A stretch of DNA of 38,122 nt from Solobacterium sp. (lineage in GTDB: Bacteria > Bacillota_I > Bacilli_A > Erysipelotrichales > Erysipelotrichaceae). Position 1 is the first letter of the stretch, and each line of letters begins with the position of its first letter. Positions 23,083 to 30,901 of this stretch are shown in pieces. The notes under the pieces were generated by a model, which saw only the letters and a list, made by a program, of their open reading frames with translations, searched no databases and was not told the DNA's origin. The DNA lies in NCBI GenBank assembly GCA_017539385.1, contig JAFYHC010000110.1, positions 1-38,122 on the forward strand, written 5' to 3'. The translations under genes and the position numbers were made by a program.

Positions 23083-24287
23083 TTCGTATTTCCTTTCCAG
23101 GCACGGTCCGTCATGACGAAGAAGATGACTGCACCGATGATCACTGTAACAAGACAGCTCAGCACCAGCATTCTTACACCGACCGTATCCAGGATCATAC
23201 CGCCGGTCAGATTGGCCAGTACGCCTGCAATCGTCATCATGATCGTAAACAGAGCCTGTCCCTTGACAGCTTCTCCCTTGGACATGGATTCCCCGATATA
23301 CTGCACCATGGCAGGATAGAACAGGGCATAGCCAAGCATCTGCGTACATTGCGATACATAGACCAGAAACGTGCTCTTTGCCAGAAACAGCAGTACATTC
23401 TTCAGGATGAAGCCGAACATGGAGAATTTGAGCAGCTGGCAGGAATTGAACTTCCTGCCGATGATGCCGGCTGCGATCATGGCAGGTACTTCGATCGCTG
23501 CCGAAAGAGAGAACATGGTGCCCATCTGTGCACTGTCTCCGCCCAGCGGCGTAATGATCTGGATCATGAATGAGCTTATAATGTACTGATGGAAAAAGAG
23601 GAAGATCACACCGGTATTCAGGATCACAAACGGGATGTTGTTTTTGATAAAGGCAGTCAGGGAAATATCATCTTTCTGCTCTGTACGCACAAAGGCAGGA
23701 TCTTTTGCTTCATTGGAAGAAAGCGCCTGCCTGTAATGACGGCTCATCAGAAGCACCATTCCTGCCAGCATTGCCAAAGAGATCTCTGTCGCAGCAGGCA
23801 CCATATTGATGCCGAATTTCTCGATCAGAGAACCAAGTACGCCGGTGACTGCCGCATAGCCGACCGATCCCATGGCACGGCATAATCCAAAATTCAGATG
23901 ATAGCCGGCTGCTTCGACTTTGAACAGGAGTGAGTTAACTAATGGCTGCAGGAAGCCATGCACACCCATGGCCAGCACATAGAAGACAAACAGCAGGATG
24001 GAATGCCCGCGCAGAAAGAACAGGAAGGCAGTAAACAGACCGACTGCTGCTGCAATGAGCAGGATCAGATCCGTCAACATGAATTTCTTTGTACGGTCGG
24101 CGAAGTCCGCTACAGAGGGCTGCAGCAGTACGGTCATCAGGTTGGCTGCTGACATGACCAGTCCGATCTCCGTATTGGAGAAATGATTGGCCAGCAGGAA
24201 GACCGATATAAATGCACCAATGCCGGCATACATCATCGTATAGGTCATCTGTATTCCGGCATAGTCAAAAGTAAGTTTGTTTTTCAT
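23079..24287 (-). CDS. MFS transporter
   Basis: The 402-residue protein has twelve hydrophobic helices and the major facilitator loop VADFADRTKKF between helices 2 and 3. The overall pattern is that of the MFS_1-like/LacY-like group (GLCRAMGSVGYA, helix 11 GGMILD). The substrate cannot be stated. ATG 24287 is preferred over 24311 because AAAGGA lies at a proper distance upstream. The gene has its own promoter and converges on the methylase operon. Confidence 0.88.
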   Translation of the reverse strand: MKNKLTFDYAGIQMTYTMMYAGIGAFISVFLLANHFSNTEIGLVMSAANLMTVLLQPSVADFADRTKKFMLTDLILLIAAAVGLFTAFLFFLRGHSILLFVFYVLAMGVHGFLQPLVNSLLFKVEAAGYHLNFGLCRAMGSVGYAAVTGVLGSLIEKFGINMVPAATEISLAMLAGMVLLMSRHYRQALSSNEAKDPAFVRTEQKDDISLTAFIKNNIPFVILNTGVIFLFFHQYIISSFMIQIITPLGGDSAQMGTMFSLSAAIEVPAMIAAGIIGRKFNSCQLLKFSMFGFILKNVLLFLAKSTFLVYVSQCTQMLGYALFYPAMVQYIGESMSKGEAVKGQALFTIMMTIAGVLANLTGGMILDTVGVRMLVLSCLVTVIIGAVIFFVMTDRAWKGNTK

Positions 24288-24309
24288 GGCAGAATCCTTT
24301 CTGTCATGC

Positions 24310-24338
24310 ATTATAGCGAAAAGCGGAATAAATGCCAG
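24310..24338 (-). promoter_or_regulatory. Promoter of the MFS gene
   Basis: On the minus strand CTGGCA (complement of 24333-24338), a 17-base spacer and consensus TATAAT (complement of 24310-24315). Confidence 0.65.
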
Positions 24339-24342
24339 CAGA

Positions 24343-24371
24343 ATGAAAAAGACTGCATGTTCGCAGTCTTT
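24343..24371 (-). terminator. Terminator after the nitroreductase gene
   Basis: AAAGACTGC (24348-24356) and GCAGTCTTT (24363-24371) form a 9-bp stem. On the minus strand it ends in TTTTTC. It overlaps the stop codon of the gene at 24370. Confidence 0.88.
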
Positions 24372-24885
24372 ACAGGATCGTTACATTCTTTTCAAAATCA
24401 AATGCATGTGGTTCTTTCGCCGTATCCGGATAGCCGACGGCCAGTGCGACAAGATAGGAATGACCTTCCGGGAAAGCAAGCTTCTTTGCGTATTTTGCTT
24501 TCTTTTCCCCGTTGAGCGTCGCTTCCATACATCCCAGGATGACACTGCCAAGGCCGAGATCTGCCGCTGCCAGATGCATATTCTGCACTGCGATGCCGGC
24601 ATCTACGGCACTCCACTTAAAGGCGTCGGGACCGCTCAGGTAGAAGACGACCGGTGCATTGTAATAGAAATTGACCGGTGCATTCGGATTCATATCGTTC
24701 TGGATCTCCTGGTTGACGGGATCGCTTCCTGCTGTCACGGTAATGTGGATCTCCTGACGGTTGGCGGCGGTTGGTGCCTTCAGACCGGCTTCGATGATCG
24801 TACGGCAGATGTCCTGCGGAATCGGCTGATCCGTGTATTTGCGGATCGAACTGCGGCTGGTAATGGTATCCAGTACTGTACTCAT
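24370..24885 (-). CDS. Nitroreductase-family flavoprotein
   Basis: The 171-residue protein is a compact FMN-dependent nitroreductase: RSSIRKYTDQPIP near the N-terminus (FMN-phosphate Arg residues), APTAANRQ, then AVDAGIAVQNMHLAAADLGLGS and the C-terminal VALAVGYPD. Family members reduce nitro groups, quinones or flavins with NAD(P)H in the cytoplasm. The true substrate is unknown. AGGAG lies about nine bases before the ATG. It is 48 bases downstream of a HAD phosphatase gene on the same strand, with no terminator between, so they probably share a transcript. Confidence 0.92.
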   Translation of the reverse strand: MSTVLDTITSRSSIRKYTDQPIPQDICRTIIEAGLKAPTAANRQEIHITVTAGSDPVNQEIQNDMNPNAPVNFYYNAPVVFYLSGPDAFKWSAVDAGIAVQNMHLAAADLGLGSVILGCMEATLNGEKKAKYAKKLAFPEGHSYLVALAVGYPDTAKEPHAFDFEKNVTIL

Positions 24886-24933
24886 ATGGTTTTCTCCTTT
24901 TGCCCAAAGTGTATCAGTTCAATGCGGAAATGT

Positions 24934-25572
24934 TCAGCGAACTGCCTTGGGAATGACATTTGGAAGTTCTTCCATGGAATCTGCCCGGTATTCCGCATCC
25001 GGTACATCGCCAAATCCCCACGACACATACACAAACGGGACACCGGCTTCTTCGCAGCATTCTCTGTCTCTTGCTGTATCACCGACATAGACAGGATGTT
25101 TCAGATGATAGTCGGATACCATCTTGCGCAGATTGTCCGGCTTATCCAGCATATTATCGCCATAGCACAGATGTCCCTTCACAAACGGTTCAATGCCGGC
25201 ATGCGCCATGACTGCTTCAATGTAGCCTTTGCCGCAATTGGACAGGATGAACAGATCATACTCTCTGTGCAGCAGTTCAAATGTATGATAGACACCGGGA
25301 TACAGATCGGTGCCGTTGGCACGGATCTCTTCGTTTTCTTCTTTCTCCATGATCTCCGCATGCCTGCGTGCTTCTTCCAACGGCAAAGAAGGCAGTACCG
25401 CCATTGCCCATTCATCCATGGTCTTTCCCATTAAGGAACCTGCCAGCTGCTCATCCAGCGGGATATAGGGTATTCCAAGTGAAGCAAGATATCTGTTCCA
25501 TGAAGTAATAATCGGACGGATACTGTTGGTCAGTGTTCCGTCAATATCAAAAATAATCGCATCCGGTCTCAT
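24934..25572 (-). CDS. HAD hydrolase, phosphoglycolate phosphatase-like
   Basis: The 212-residue protein begins MRPDAIIFDIDGTLTNS with motif I Asp residues. It has an alpha-helical C1 cap, FILSNCGKGY as motif II and VYVGDTARDRECCEEAGVPF as motif IV. This is the HAD-IA group that includes Gph and PpaX. The likely activity is on small phosphate esters or pyrophosphate. GGAGG seven bases before ATG 25572 supports this start over 25590. It is first in a two-gene unit with the nitroreductase. Confidence 0.87.
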   Translation of the reverse strand: MRPDAIIFDIDGTLTNSIRPIITSWNRYLASLGIPYIPLDEQLAGSLMGKTMDEWAMAVLPSLPLEEARRHAEIMEKEENEEIRANGTDLYPGVYHTFELLHREYDLFILSNCGKGYIEAVMAHAGIEPFVKGHLCYGDNMLDKPDNLRKMVSDYHLKHPVYVGDTARDRECCEEAGVPFVYVSWGFGDVPDAEYRADSMEELPNVIPKAVR

Positions 25573-25610
25573 ACATGTACCTCCGACCATTTTCAGAATA
25601 CCTTATTTTT

Positions 25611-25637
25611 CCTTCTCACAGAAGGATGGATTATAAT
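25611..25637 (+). promoter_or_regulatory. Divergent control region with dyad
   Basis: Consensus -10 TATAAT at 25632-25637 serves the transglutaminase-like gene; its -35 is poor. A dyad CCTTCT (25611-25616) and AGAAGG (25620-25625) lies just upstream, between the two divergent genes, and could be an operator. Confidence 0.4.
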
Positions 25638-25669
25638 ACAGAAAAGAAAGTACAGGAGAAAGATCATTT

Positions 25670-26689
25670 ATGGCACAGACACTGGATATCGATCATGGAT
25701 TTTATTACACCTTTCTGAATGCGGCGCAGAAAAAATGCTATGACACGCTTCTTGTCAATATGCGTCAGTTTGTGCAGGACTTTGCACTGGATCCCGTTGC
25801 CGAAAAGGACTATCTGATCGCCAACCGTGCTGTTCTGGATGACCATCCGGAACTGTGGTGGGCAGATACACCGGCACGCTATTCGTTCAATCTGATGCGT
25901 CAGGTCAACCGGCATGCCTTCCTGGAATTAAAGGGCAATGAAGCACAGCTCACACAGCAGATGCTTGCCATTGTGGCAGATGCGCTGAAAGAAGCAGACA
26001 AACGCAAAACAGAATGGGATAAAGCACTCTATTTCCATGACATCATCATTGAAAACACGCACTTCAATACCGGCAAAGATACCGATGGATACGGGGATCA
26101 GAATATCAGCAGTATCTTCCTGGCAGGGAATTCCGTCTGTGCCGGCTATGCACGCGCATTCCAGCTGCTGTGCCGCAGCAGCGGGATCGAATGCATCTAT
26201 GTGCCCGGCATTGCCACAAAGAACGGCAGACAGGTGTCACATGCATGGAATCTTGCCCGGATCGAAGGACAGTGGACATGGATCGACTGCACCTGGGATG
26301 ATTTGATTCTGGAAAAGGGACTGGAGAGCCTTGAACATGATTACTTCTGTCTGAATGATACCTGGATCAGCAAAGACCATACGATCCCGAGCGGACTGCA
26401 GACAGGAAAGTCGGGTGCTGTTCTGGCGGTAAACTATCCGAAGGCATCTGTCATAAAGATGGAATATCACCATGTGGCAGGCACATATTTTGAATCCTAT
26501 GACAGCAAGGCGGCTGCTTCGGTGCAGAAACAGGCACCGTCCGGCAAAATACGGCTTCGCTTCGGCAGCAGTGCTGCCTTGAAGAAAGCATGTGCAGAGA
26601 TCGTGGATGCCAACAACCTGACTTCTTCTTCGCAATTGCGCATCAGCAGAGACGATGCCATTTGCGTATTGCGCATTGACCGGAAATAA
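25670..26689 (+). CDS. Cytoplasmic transglutaminase-like protein
   Basis: The 339-residue protein contains a transglutaminase-like (papain-fold) core with a full catalytic triad: Cys157 in GNSVCAGYARAFQLLC, His191 in SHAWNL and Asp206 in WIDCTWDD. In bacteria this fold is usually a protease or amidase rather than a crosslinking enzyme. There is no signal peptide or membrane helix, which is unusual because many relatives are secreted or wall-bound. About 130 residues with no recognised domain precede the core, and a C-terminal region of about 110 residues follows. AGGAG is ten bases before the ATG. The MBL gene follows after 14 bases, so the two are an operon. Confidence 0.82.
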   Translation: MAQTLDIDHGFYYTFLNAAQKKCYDTLLVNMRQFVQDFALDPVAEKDYLIANRAVLDDHPELWWADTPARYSFNLMRQVNRHAFLELKGNEAQLTQQMLAIVADALKEADKRKTEWDKALYFHDIIIENTHFNTGKDTDGYGDQNISSIFLAGNSVCAGYARAFQLLCRSSGIECIYVPGIATKNGRQVSHAWNLARIEGQWTWIDCTWDDLILEKGLESLEHDYFCLNDTWISKDHTIPSGLQTGKSGAVLAVNYPKASVIKMEYHHVAGTYFESYDSKAAASVQKQAPSGKIRLRFGSSAALKKACAEIVDANNLTSSSQLRISRDDAICVLRIDRK

Positions 26690-26703
26690 CAGGAGGAAAT
26701 ACG

Positions 26704-27396
26704 ATGGATTACGAAATCATTCAGATCAATGAAAACACATGGCGCATCGAAGACAGCGGCGTACGCTTCTTTCTGCTTGCCGGGGAGAAACAGGCGCTTC
26801 TGATCGATTCCGGCATGATGGTGCACAATGCCAAAGAGATCGCCGGGAGTCTTACCGATCTTCCCGTATCGCTGTTAAATACCCATGCGGACCGGGATCA
26901 TATTGGCAGTAATGAAGAGTTCGAGAAATTTTACATGCATCCGGATGAAGAGGCAGTATACCGGCGCTCACAAAAACCGGGCGTGATCATCCCGGTCAAA
27001 GAAGGTGATGTGATCGATCTTGGAGAGCGCATACTGGAAATCATTGCGCTTCCCGGACATACGCCCGGCAGTATTGCCATATTAGATAAACAGAACAGAG
27101 TACTGATCAGCGGCGATCCCATCCAGCGCCATGGCCGCATCTTCATGTTTGGCAGTCACCGCAATATGCAGGATTACATTGCCAGTCTCGAAAAACTGGA
27201 AGAACGCATTGCGGAATTCGATGAGATCTGGCCTTCCCATGCGGATATCCCCATTGATACAGATACGATCCGTCTTCTCCATGACGGGGCACTGGACATT
27301 CTTGCCCAAAAGGTGCAGGGACAATTGCAGGAAGTGCATGGAAACAAGATCATGGCATATGATCTTGGCTTCTGCACCATGCTGTGTGATCAATAG
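26704..27396 (+). CDS. MBL-fold metallo-hydrolase
   Basis: The 230-residue protein is a metallo-beta-lactamase fold hydrolase. It has THADRDHIGS with His61, Asp65 and His66, GHTPGS with His119, and SGDPI supplying the bridging Asp. The usual second His of HxHxDH is replaced by Asp63, a variant seen in some subfamilies, which may change the metal set. Glyoxalase-II-like thioesterase activity is one option; the substrate is unknown. AGGAGG precedes the ATG. Its stop lies one base from the stop of the convergent YhhN gene, with no terminator between them. Confidence 0.87.
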   Translation: MDYEIIQINENTWRIEDSGVRFFLLAGEKQALLIDSGMMVHNAKEIAGSLTDLPVSLLNTHADRDHIGSNEEFEKFYMHPDEEAVYRRSQKPGVIIPVKEGDVIDLGERILEIIALPGHTPGSIAILDKQNRVLISGDPIQRHGRIFMFGSHRNMQDYIASLEKLEERIAEFDEIWPSHADIPIDTDTIRLLHDGALDILAQKVQGQLQEVHGNKIMAYDLGFCTMLCDQ

Positions 27397-27397
27397 G

Positions 27398-28057
27398 CTA
27401 CTGCAGATGACCAAGGGATAATGCGATCAGGATCTGTCCGAAATAATACAGGGACAAATTTGTAATACGCATGGGAAAACGGTACTGCGGACCGAATGTA
27501 TTCAGGATCAGCACAATATCACTGACCAGAAAGAGCACAGCACCGGCAGTGAACAGAAGATGAAATGCAGAAAAGGATGCAGTCAGATTCACAACGGCAG
27601 CACAGGTAAGAATGGCAATGGCACCGATATATACGACACCGAAGATCTTGAGTGTCCTTTCAGCAGTGATTTTTGGCAGTATCCATTTCATCAGCACGAG
27701 TGTGAGCAGGCACCCACCGAACAATGCGGTCCACGGCTGCGGGTTCATCGGCAGTATTGCCGCAAGATAGGCAATATGTCCGCATAAAAAGACCAGGATG
27801 CCTGCCAAGAACGTTTTCTTTCCTGTTTCCGGATATACGAAGCGCAGATTGAGCAGTACATCGGCAATGGCACCAAGGAACAGACCGGTCAGGATCGCAG
27901 TTGATCCAGGGCTGTGACGGGATGCCAGAAAACCCAGAAGGACAAAACACAGAGAAGCGATTCCTTTCAGGATCACAGACAGTCCAAATCTGCCCTGGCA
28001 CTCCTGGTAGACGAAAAGTGCCGCAATACATAGGCATGCGGGAATCAGAATATACAT
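27398..28057 (-). CDS. YhhN-family membrane protein
   Basis: The 219-residue protein has about eight membrane helices and the family motifs GLFLGAIADVLL, FLAGILVFLCGHIAYL and AVLFLVSDIVL with conserved Asp and His residues. YhhN proteins include lysoplasmalogenases that cleave the vinyl-ether bond of lysoplasmalogens. Anaerobic bacteria often contain plasmalogens, so that role is possible, but unproven here. GGAGG at 28066-28070 lies eight bases before ATG 28057; the longer frame from 28240 would run through the divergent lipoprotein start and is rejected. Confidence 0.82.
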   Translation of the reverse strand: MYILIPACLCIAALFVYQECQGRFGLSVILKGIASLCFVLLGFLASRHSPGSTAILTGLFLGAIADVLLNLRFVYPETGKKTFLAGILVFLCGHIAYLAAILPMNPQPWTALFGGCLLTLVLMKWILPKITAERTLKIFGVVYIGAIAILTCAAVVNLTASFSAFHLLFTAGAVLFLVSDIVLILNTFGPQYRFPMRITNLSLYYFGQILIALSLGHLQ

Positions 28058-28154
28058 GATTGTGTCCTCCGATATCTCTGTTACAATTGTATACACGAAA
28101 ATCGGGGCAGGCATAGTCCCATATATGGTCAATATGATGGCGAGGAATAATAAA

Positions 28155-28823
28155 ATGCATAAATGGAAAGCAGGCGGACTGATGGCGGTGGTTCTGGCAG
28201 TGATCATGACACTGAGCGGATGCATGCGGCTGCAGGTCACTGCCGATGTAAGTGAAGCAGGAGATATTACCGGGGATATCCATCTGTTGGTTCATCCTAC
28301 CGTACTGCAGATGGCAAATCTCAATATCGATGATGTCATTGCGCAATTGGAACGGGATTACCGCACACAGTATCCCGATGCCGTCGTGGAAAAGATCTCA
28401 GAGAACGTAGACGGCACCGCCATGCAGGGAGCTGCCATTCATTCCATTCATGATGACGCACTGCATGCGGAAGTCACTGATACCGGCATGATCGTACAGT
28501 TTCCGATCCGCACGATTCTGGATGAAGTGCAGAAGACTGCCAATGTCAGTATCTCCACTTTGAAGCAATACGGCTCCCAGGCAGTCCTCACGATCCGCAT
28601 GCCATCTCCGCCGGAAACCAATGTCGGCACTGTATCCGGCAATACCGTCACGATCGATCTTCTGAGTGTGCCGGAGGGCATTAACGATGCGGTGATCACC
28701 TGCGGCAGAGCAGCACCGGAACCGGTGAAGCAGATCTCCTGGATCCGCCGGTGTGTGATCGCAGTGCATACCATGGCAATGGTCGTAATGGTCCTGCGTC
28801 TTGCCGCAAAGAAAAAGAAATGA
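28155..28823 (+). CDS. LppM-like lipoprotein with C-terminal anchor
   Basis: The 222-residue protein has a lipoprotein signal: a short basic start, a hydrophobic stretch and LSGC with Cys23 as the lipid site. After it comes MRLQVTADVSEAGDITGDI, which resembles the start of LppM/DUF3153 domains. A second membrane helix lies at the C-terminus (about 195-217) and ends in four lysines. The protein is therefore anchored at both ends with an outside domain of about 170 residues. GAGG precedes ATG 28155. It is divergent from the YhhN gene. Function is unknown. Confidence 0.75.
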   Translation: MHKWKAGGLMAVVLAVIMTLSGCMRLQVTADVSEAGDITGDIHLLVHPTVLQMANLNIDDVIAQLERDYRTQYPDAVVEKISENVDGTAMQGAAIHSIHDDALHAEVTDTGMIVQFPIRTILDEVQKTANVSISTLKQYGSQAVLTIRMPSPPETNVGTVSGNTVTIDLLSVPEGINDAVITCGRAAPEPVKQISWIRRCVIAVHTMAMVVMVLRLAAKKKK

Positions 28824-28833
28824 ATTCAAAGCA

Positions 28834-28860
28834 AAGGCCTGTCACATACCGACAGGCCTT
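28834..28860. terminator. Bidirectional terminator
   Basis: AAGGCCTGTC (28834-28843) and GACAGGCCTT (28851-28860) form a perfect 10-bp stem between two convergent stops. T-rich sequence follows on both strands (CATGGTTTT on plus, TGCTTTG on minus). Confidence 0.8.
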
Positions 28861-28867
28861 CATGGTT

Positions 28868-29431
28868 TTACGGACGGATCGTGCGTATACTGAAGAGTCT
28901 GCGCAGGATGGCAGTGATCTCTTTCGGTGTCTGCTTCATATTCCGCGTCAGCCACGTCAGGATCAGCCCATATGCACCGGATGCAGTCGTCATCAGAAAC
29001 AGATACAGTTCATCATCACTGCAATTGAGCTGCTTGCGCAGTTCATTCCGGTGACGGCGGATAACATCTTCCACCACTTCCAGGCCAAACCCCTTGATGT
29101 AGCTTTCCGTATTATTTGAAAACAGTACGATGATCTCCTCCTTGTTTTCCTGTAAATAAGTCAGGCATGTTTCCAGTGCATGTTCTTCGGAATGGGAGGA
29201 CCTGATGTCTTTCATATACAGTGTTTCGATCTTCTCTGCATATTCCCAGACGATCTCACGCAGAATCATCGGAACCGAATCATAATGATTGTAAAACGTT
29301 GCCCGGTTGACGCCGGACGCCTGACATAACGCCGTCACACTGATCCGGGAAAGCGGCATCTTTCCAATCAGAGAAAGCAGGCCTTTCCGAAGCAGTTGTT
29401 TTGTAAGAACGATACGCATATCTGTTTTCAT
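28868..29431 (-). CDS. TetR-family regulator
   Basis: The 187-residue protein has the TetR N-terminal helix-turn-helix: ISVTALCQASGVNRATFYNHY at about residues 30-50, preceded by the helix KQLLRKGLLSLIGKMPL. The C-terminal ligand domain of about 130 residues is divergent, as is normal. The layout resembles the TetR group with a C-terminal dimerisation domain used in Bacillota (for example the DhaS-like group). AGGAG ten bases upstream sets the ATG. It is divergent from the NTF2-like gene, which is its most likely target. The ligand is unknown. Confidence 0.88.
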   Translation of the reverse strand: MKTDMRIVLTKQLLRKGLLSLIGKMPLSRISVTALCQASGVNRATFYNHYDSVPMILREIVWEYAEKIETLYMKDIRSSHSEEHALETCLTYLQENKEEIIVLFSNNTESYIKGFGLEVVEDVIRRHRNELRKQLNCSDDELYLFLMTTASGAYGLILTWLTRNMKQTPKEITAILRRLFSIRTIRP

Positions 29432-29499
29432 AATGATTCATCTCCTGATAATTAACACTTTAAAGGCAAATGACGATAAACATACAGAATGAAGTATAG

Positions 29500-29545
29500 T
29501 GTCGACCATTAATCGACATCTATCTAATATAATAGCATTTGTCGA
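29500..29545. promoter_or_regulatory. TGTCGA operator repeats and -10
   Basis: TGTCGA (29500-29505) and TCGACA (29513-29518) form a dyad with a seven-base centre. A third TGTCGA lies at 29540-29545. A consensus -10 TATAAT (29528-29533) for the plus-strand gene is bracketed by them, and on the minus strand TATACT (complement of 29494-29499) is a candidate -10 for the TetR gene. The -35 elements are poor. This is a likely TetR operator region. Confidence 0.6.
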
Positions 29546-29565
29546 AAAACAAGGGAGATAGAATC

Positions 29566-30132
29566 ATGGAAAAGAAAATTCTGACAAATGAAGAACGGAT
29601 CGCAAACAATGCGGCAATCGCGGATTCCTACTATCATGCGTATGACAAGAAAGCAGTCAAAGACGGTGCGGTATACGATGTCTGGGTATTTGCACCGCAC
29701 GCAGAATACTGGTCTCCGTATTTCGGAAACAGCATGATCGATCTGCAGGAAAATCCGATCTCTGTAGAAGATTCCGCAACAATGGAAGCACTGTCCTATT
29801 CGGTTGAATTTGAAAACTGGGGACCGGTAGACTTTGAATCCTTCCCATCGATTGAAGGTGTCGCATGGAAGACACACTTTGGCGGATACCGCAGAAGAGA
29901 CGGCAAATTCATGGACTTCTTTGCCTACAGCTTCATCCGTACAAATATGTATGGTGAAATCACACACTGGGAGACACATGTCAATTCCAATTATAATGAT
30001 TTCCTGGATGTGGCAATTGGCGAACATGGTCCGTACAGTGACGCCAATGTATACATGGCAGCTGTCATGAGAAAGCTTGCTTCGGCTGGCATTGACCTTG
30101 CATCTTTGATGCACAAGGAAAGAAAGATCTGA
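29566..30132 (+). CDS. NTF2/SnoaL-like protein
   Basis: The 188-residue protein has the outline of an NTF2-like cone fold: an N-terminal helix pair (LTNEERIANNAAIADSYYHA), strands with VWVFAPHAEYWSPYFG, the core FENWGPVDFESFPSIEG, and a closing strand ITHWETHVNSN. Several His, Asp, Tyr and Trp residues lie along these strands, as in enzymes of the SnoaL/dehydratase type. It is soluble and cytoplasmic. Possible roles are isomerase, dehydratase or binding protein for a small molecule; no substrate is indicated. GGGAGA precedes ATG 29566. It is monocistronic with a strong terminator and is probably controlled by the divergent TetR protein. Confidence 0.65.
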   Translation: MEKKILTNEERIANNAAIADSYYHAYDKKAVKDGAVYDVWVFAPHAEYWSPYFGNSMIDLQENPISVEDSATMEALSYSVEFENWGPVDFESFPSIEGVAWKTHFGGYRRRDGKFMDFFAYSFIRTNMYGEITHWETHVNSNYNDFLDVAIGEHGPYSDANVYMAAVMRKLASAGIDLASLMHKERKI

Positions 30133-30145
30133 GTAATTCTGAATG

Positions 30146-30176
30146 ATCTCTGCAGTACACTGCAGAGATTTTTTTC
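30146..30176 (+). terminator. Rho-independent terminator
   Basis: ATCTCTGCAGT (30146-30156) and ACTGCAGAGAT (30159-30169) form a perfect 11-bp stem followed by a run of seven or eight Ts. Confidence 0.92.
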
Positions 30177-30208
30177 TTTGACCTGTGAATAAACTTTTTT
30201 CTGGAGGA

Positions 30209-30217
30209 TGGTATAAT
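30209..30217 (+). promoter_or_regulatory. Extended -10 upstream of the Lgt-like gene
   Basis: TGGTATAAT is a consensus -10 with the TG extension. A -35 is not obvious. Transcription would start about 22 bases before ATG 30246. Confidence 0.6.
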
Positions 30218-30245
30218 TGGAAGCATACAATGGCAGAATAAACGT

Positions 30246-30887
30246 ATGTATGCATTTTTCATCAAATATTCCGTATATGCAGCAGTAATGCTGGGAATAC
30301 TGGCCGGAATTCCGCTTGTGAAGATCGTGCGGGAAAGATCCATGAGCGAGACGGTGTTCCTGTGCATTGCTTTTTCTGCTGTTAGTATGGTCTCCGTTCT
30401 GTTATTTGCTTCTTTTGAAAAAATCATCGCAGGACATGGAATATCGATGGGGGCAGTCAGTACATATGGAGTATATATAATTGCACCGGTGATCCTGCTT
30501 GCTTTGTATCGGAGAGACAGAAGCAGTATCTTTGATGCATTTGCGCTCTATGTGCTGCCATCGCTGTTTCTGCAGCGCATTCGATGCATGTTCAATGGGT
30601 GCTGCGGAGGGACACAGATCGCACAAACCGGCATACACTGGCCGGTAAGAGAAGCAGAACTGCTCTTTTATGCCGTCATGCTGGTGATTCTGCTGAGACA
30701 GTTTCATAATGGAGCACAGCCGGGCATATTATTTCCAATCCTGATGATGAGTTATGGCAGTTTCCGCTTTGTGGAAGAATTCTTCCGGGAAGGGAATGGT
30801 CTGCTTCATATGGCGCATCTCTGGTCTGTTCTTACAATTCTCATTGGTTACAGCATTTATATAGAAATTCGAAAACATAAGAAATAA
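30246..30887 (+). CDS. Lgt-like prolipoprotein diacylglyceryl transferase homologue
   Basis: The 213-residue membrane protein has about six to seven helices and the two Lgt signatures: RIRCMFNGCCGG at about 112-123 (compare GRxGCFxNGCCYG) and YGSFRFVEEFFRE near the C-terminus. HGISMGAVSTYG at about 64-75 resembles the HGG loop region, but the canonical His-Gly-Gly is not conserved. Lgt transfers a diacylglyceryl group from phosphatidylglycerol to lipoprotein Cys. This protein is shorter than housekeeping Lgt (about 260-290), so it is probably a specialised paralogue. No good ribosome binding site is seen. It lies 14 bases before the giant surface protein, in the same operon, though that protein has no lipobox. 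Confidence 0.72.
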   Translation: MYAFFIKYSVYAAVMLGILAGIPLVKIVRERSMSETVFLCIAFSAVSMVSVLLFASFEKIIAGHGISMGAVSTYGVYIIAPVILLALYRRDRSSIFDAFALYVLPSLFLQRIRCMFNGCCGGTQIAQTGIHWPVREAELLFYAVMLVILLRQFHNGAQPGILFPILMMSYGSFRFVEEFFREGNGLLHMAHLWSVLTILIGYSIYIEIRKHKK

Positions 30888-30901
30888 AGGGGGTATTTAC
30901 T

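Noticed and set aside
24277..25434. Plus-strand frame of 385 codons across the nitroreductase and HAD genes
   Set aside because: It crosses two secure genes on the other strand and the terminator between MFS and nitroreductase; no plausible ribosome binding site.
30230..30241. Three-codon frame (ATG GCA GAA TAA) just before the Lgt-like gene
   Set aside because: Too short and without a ribosome binding site; likely chance.
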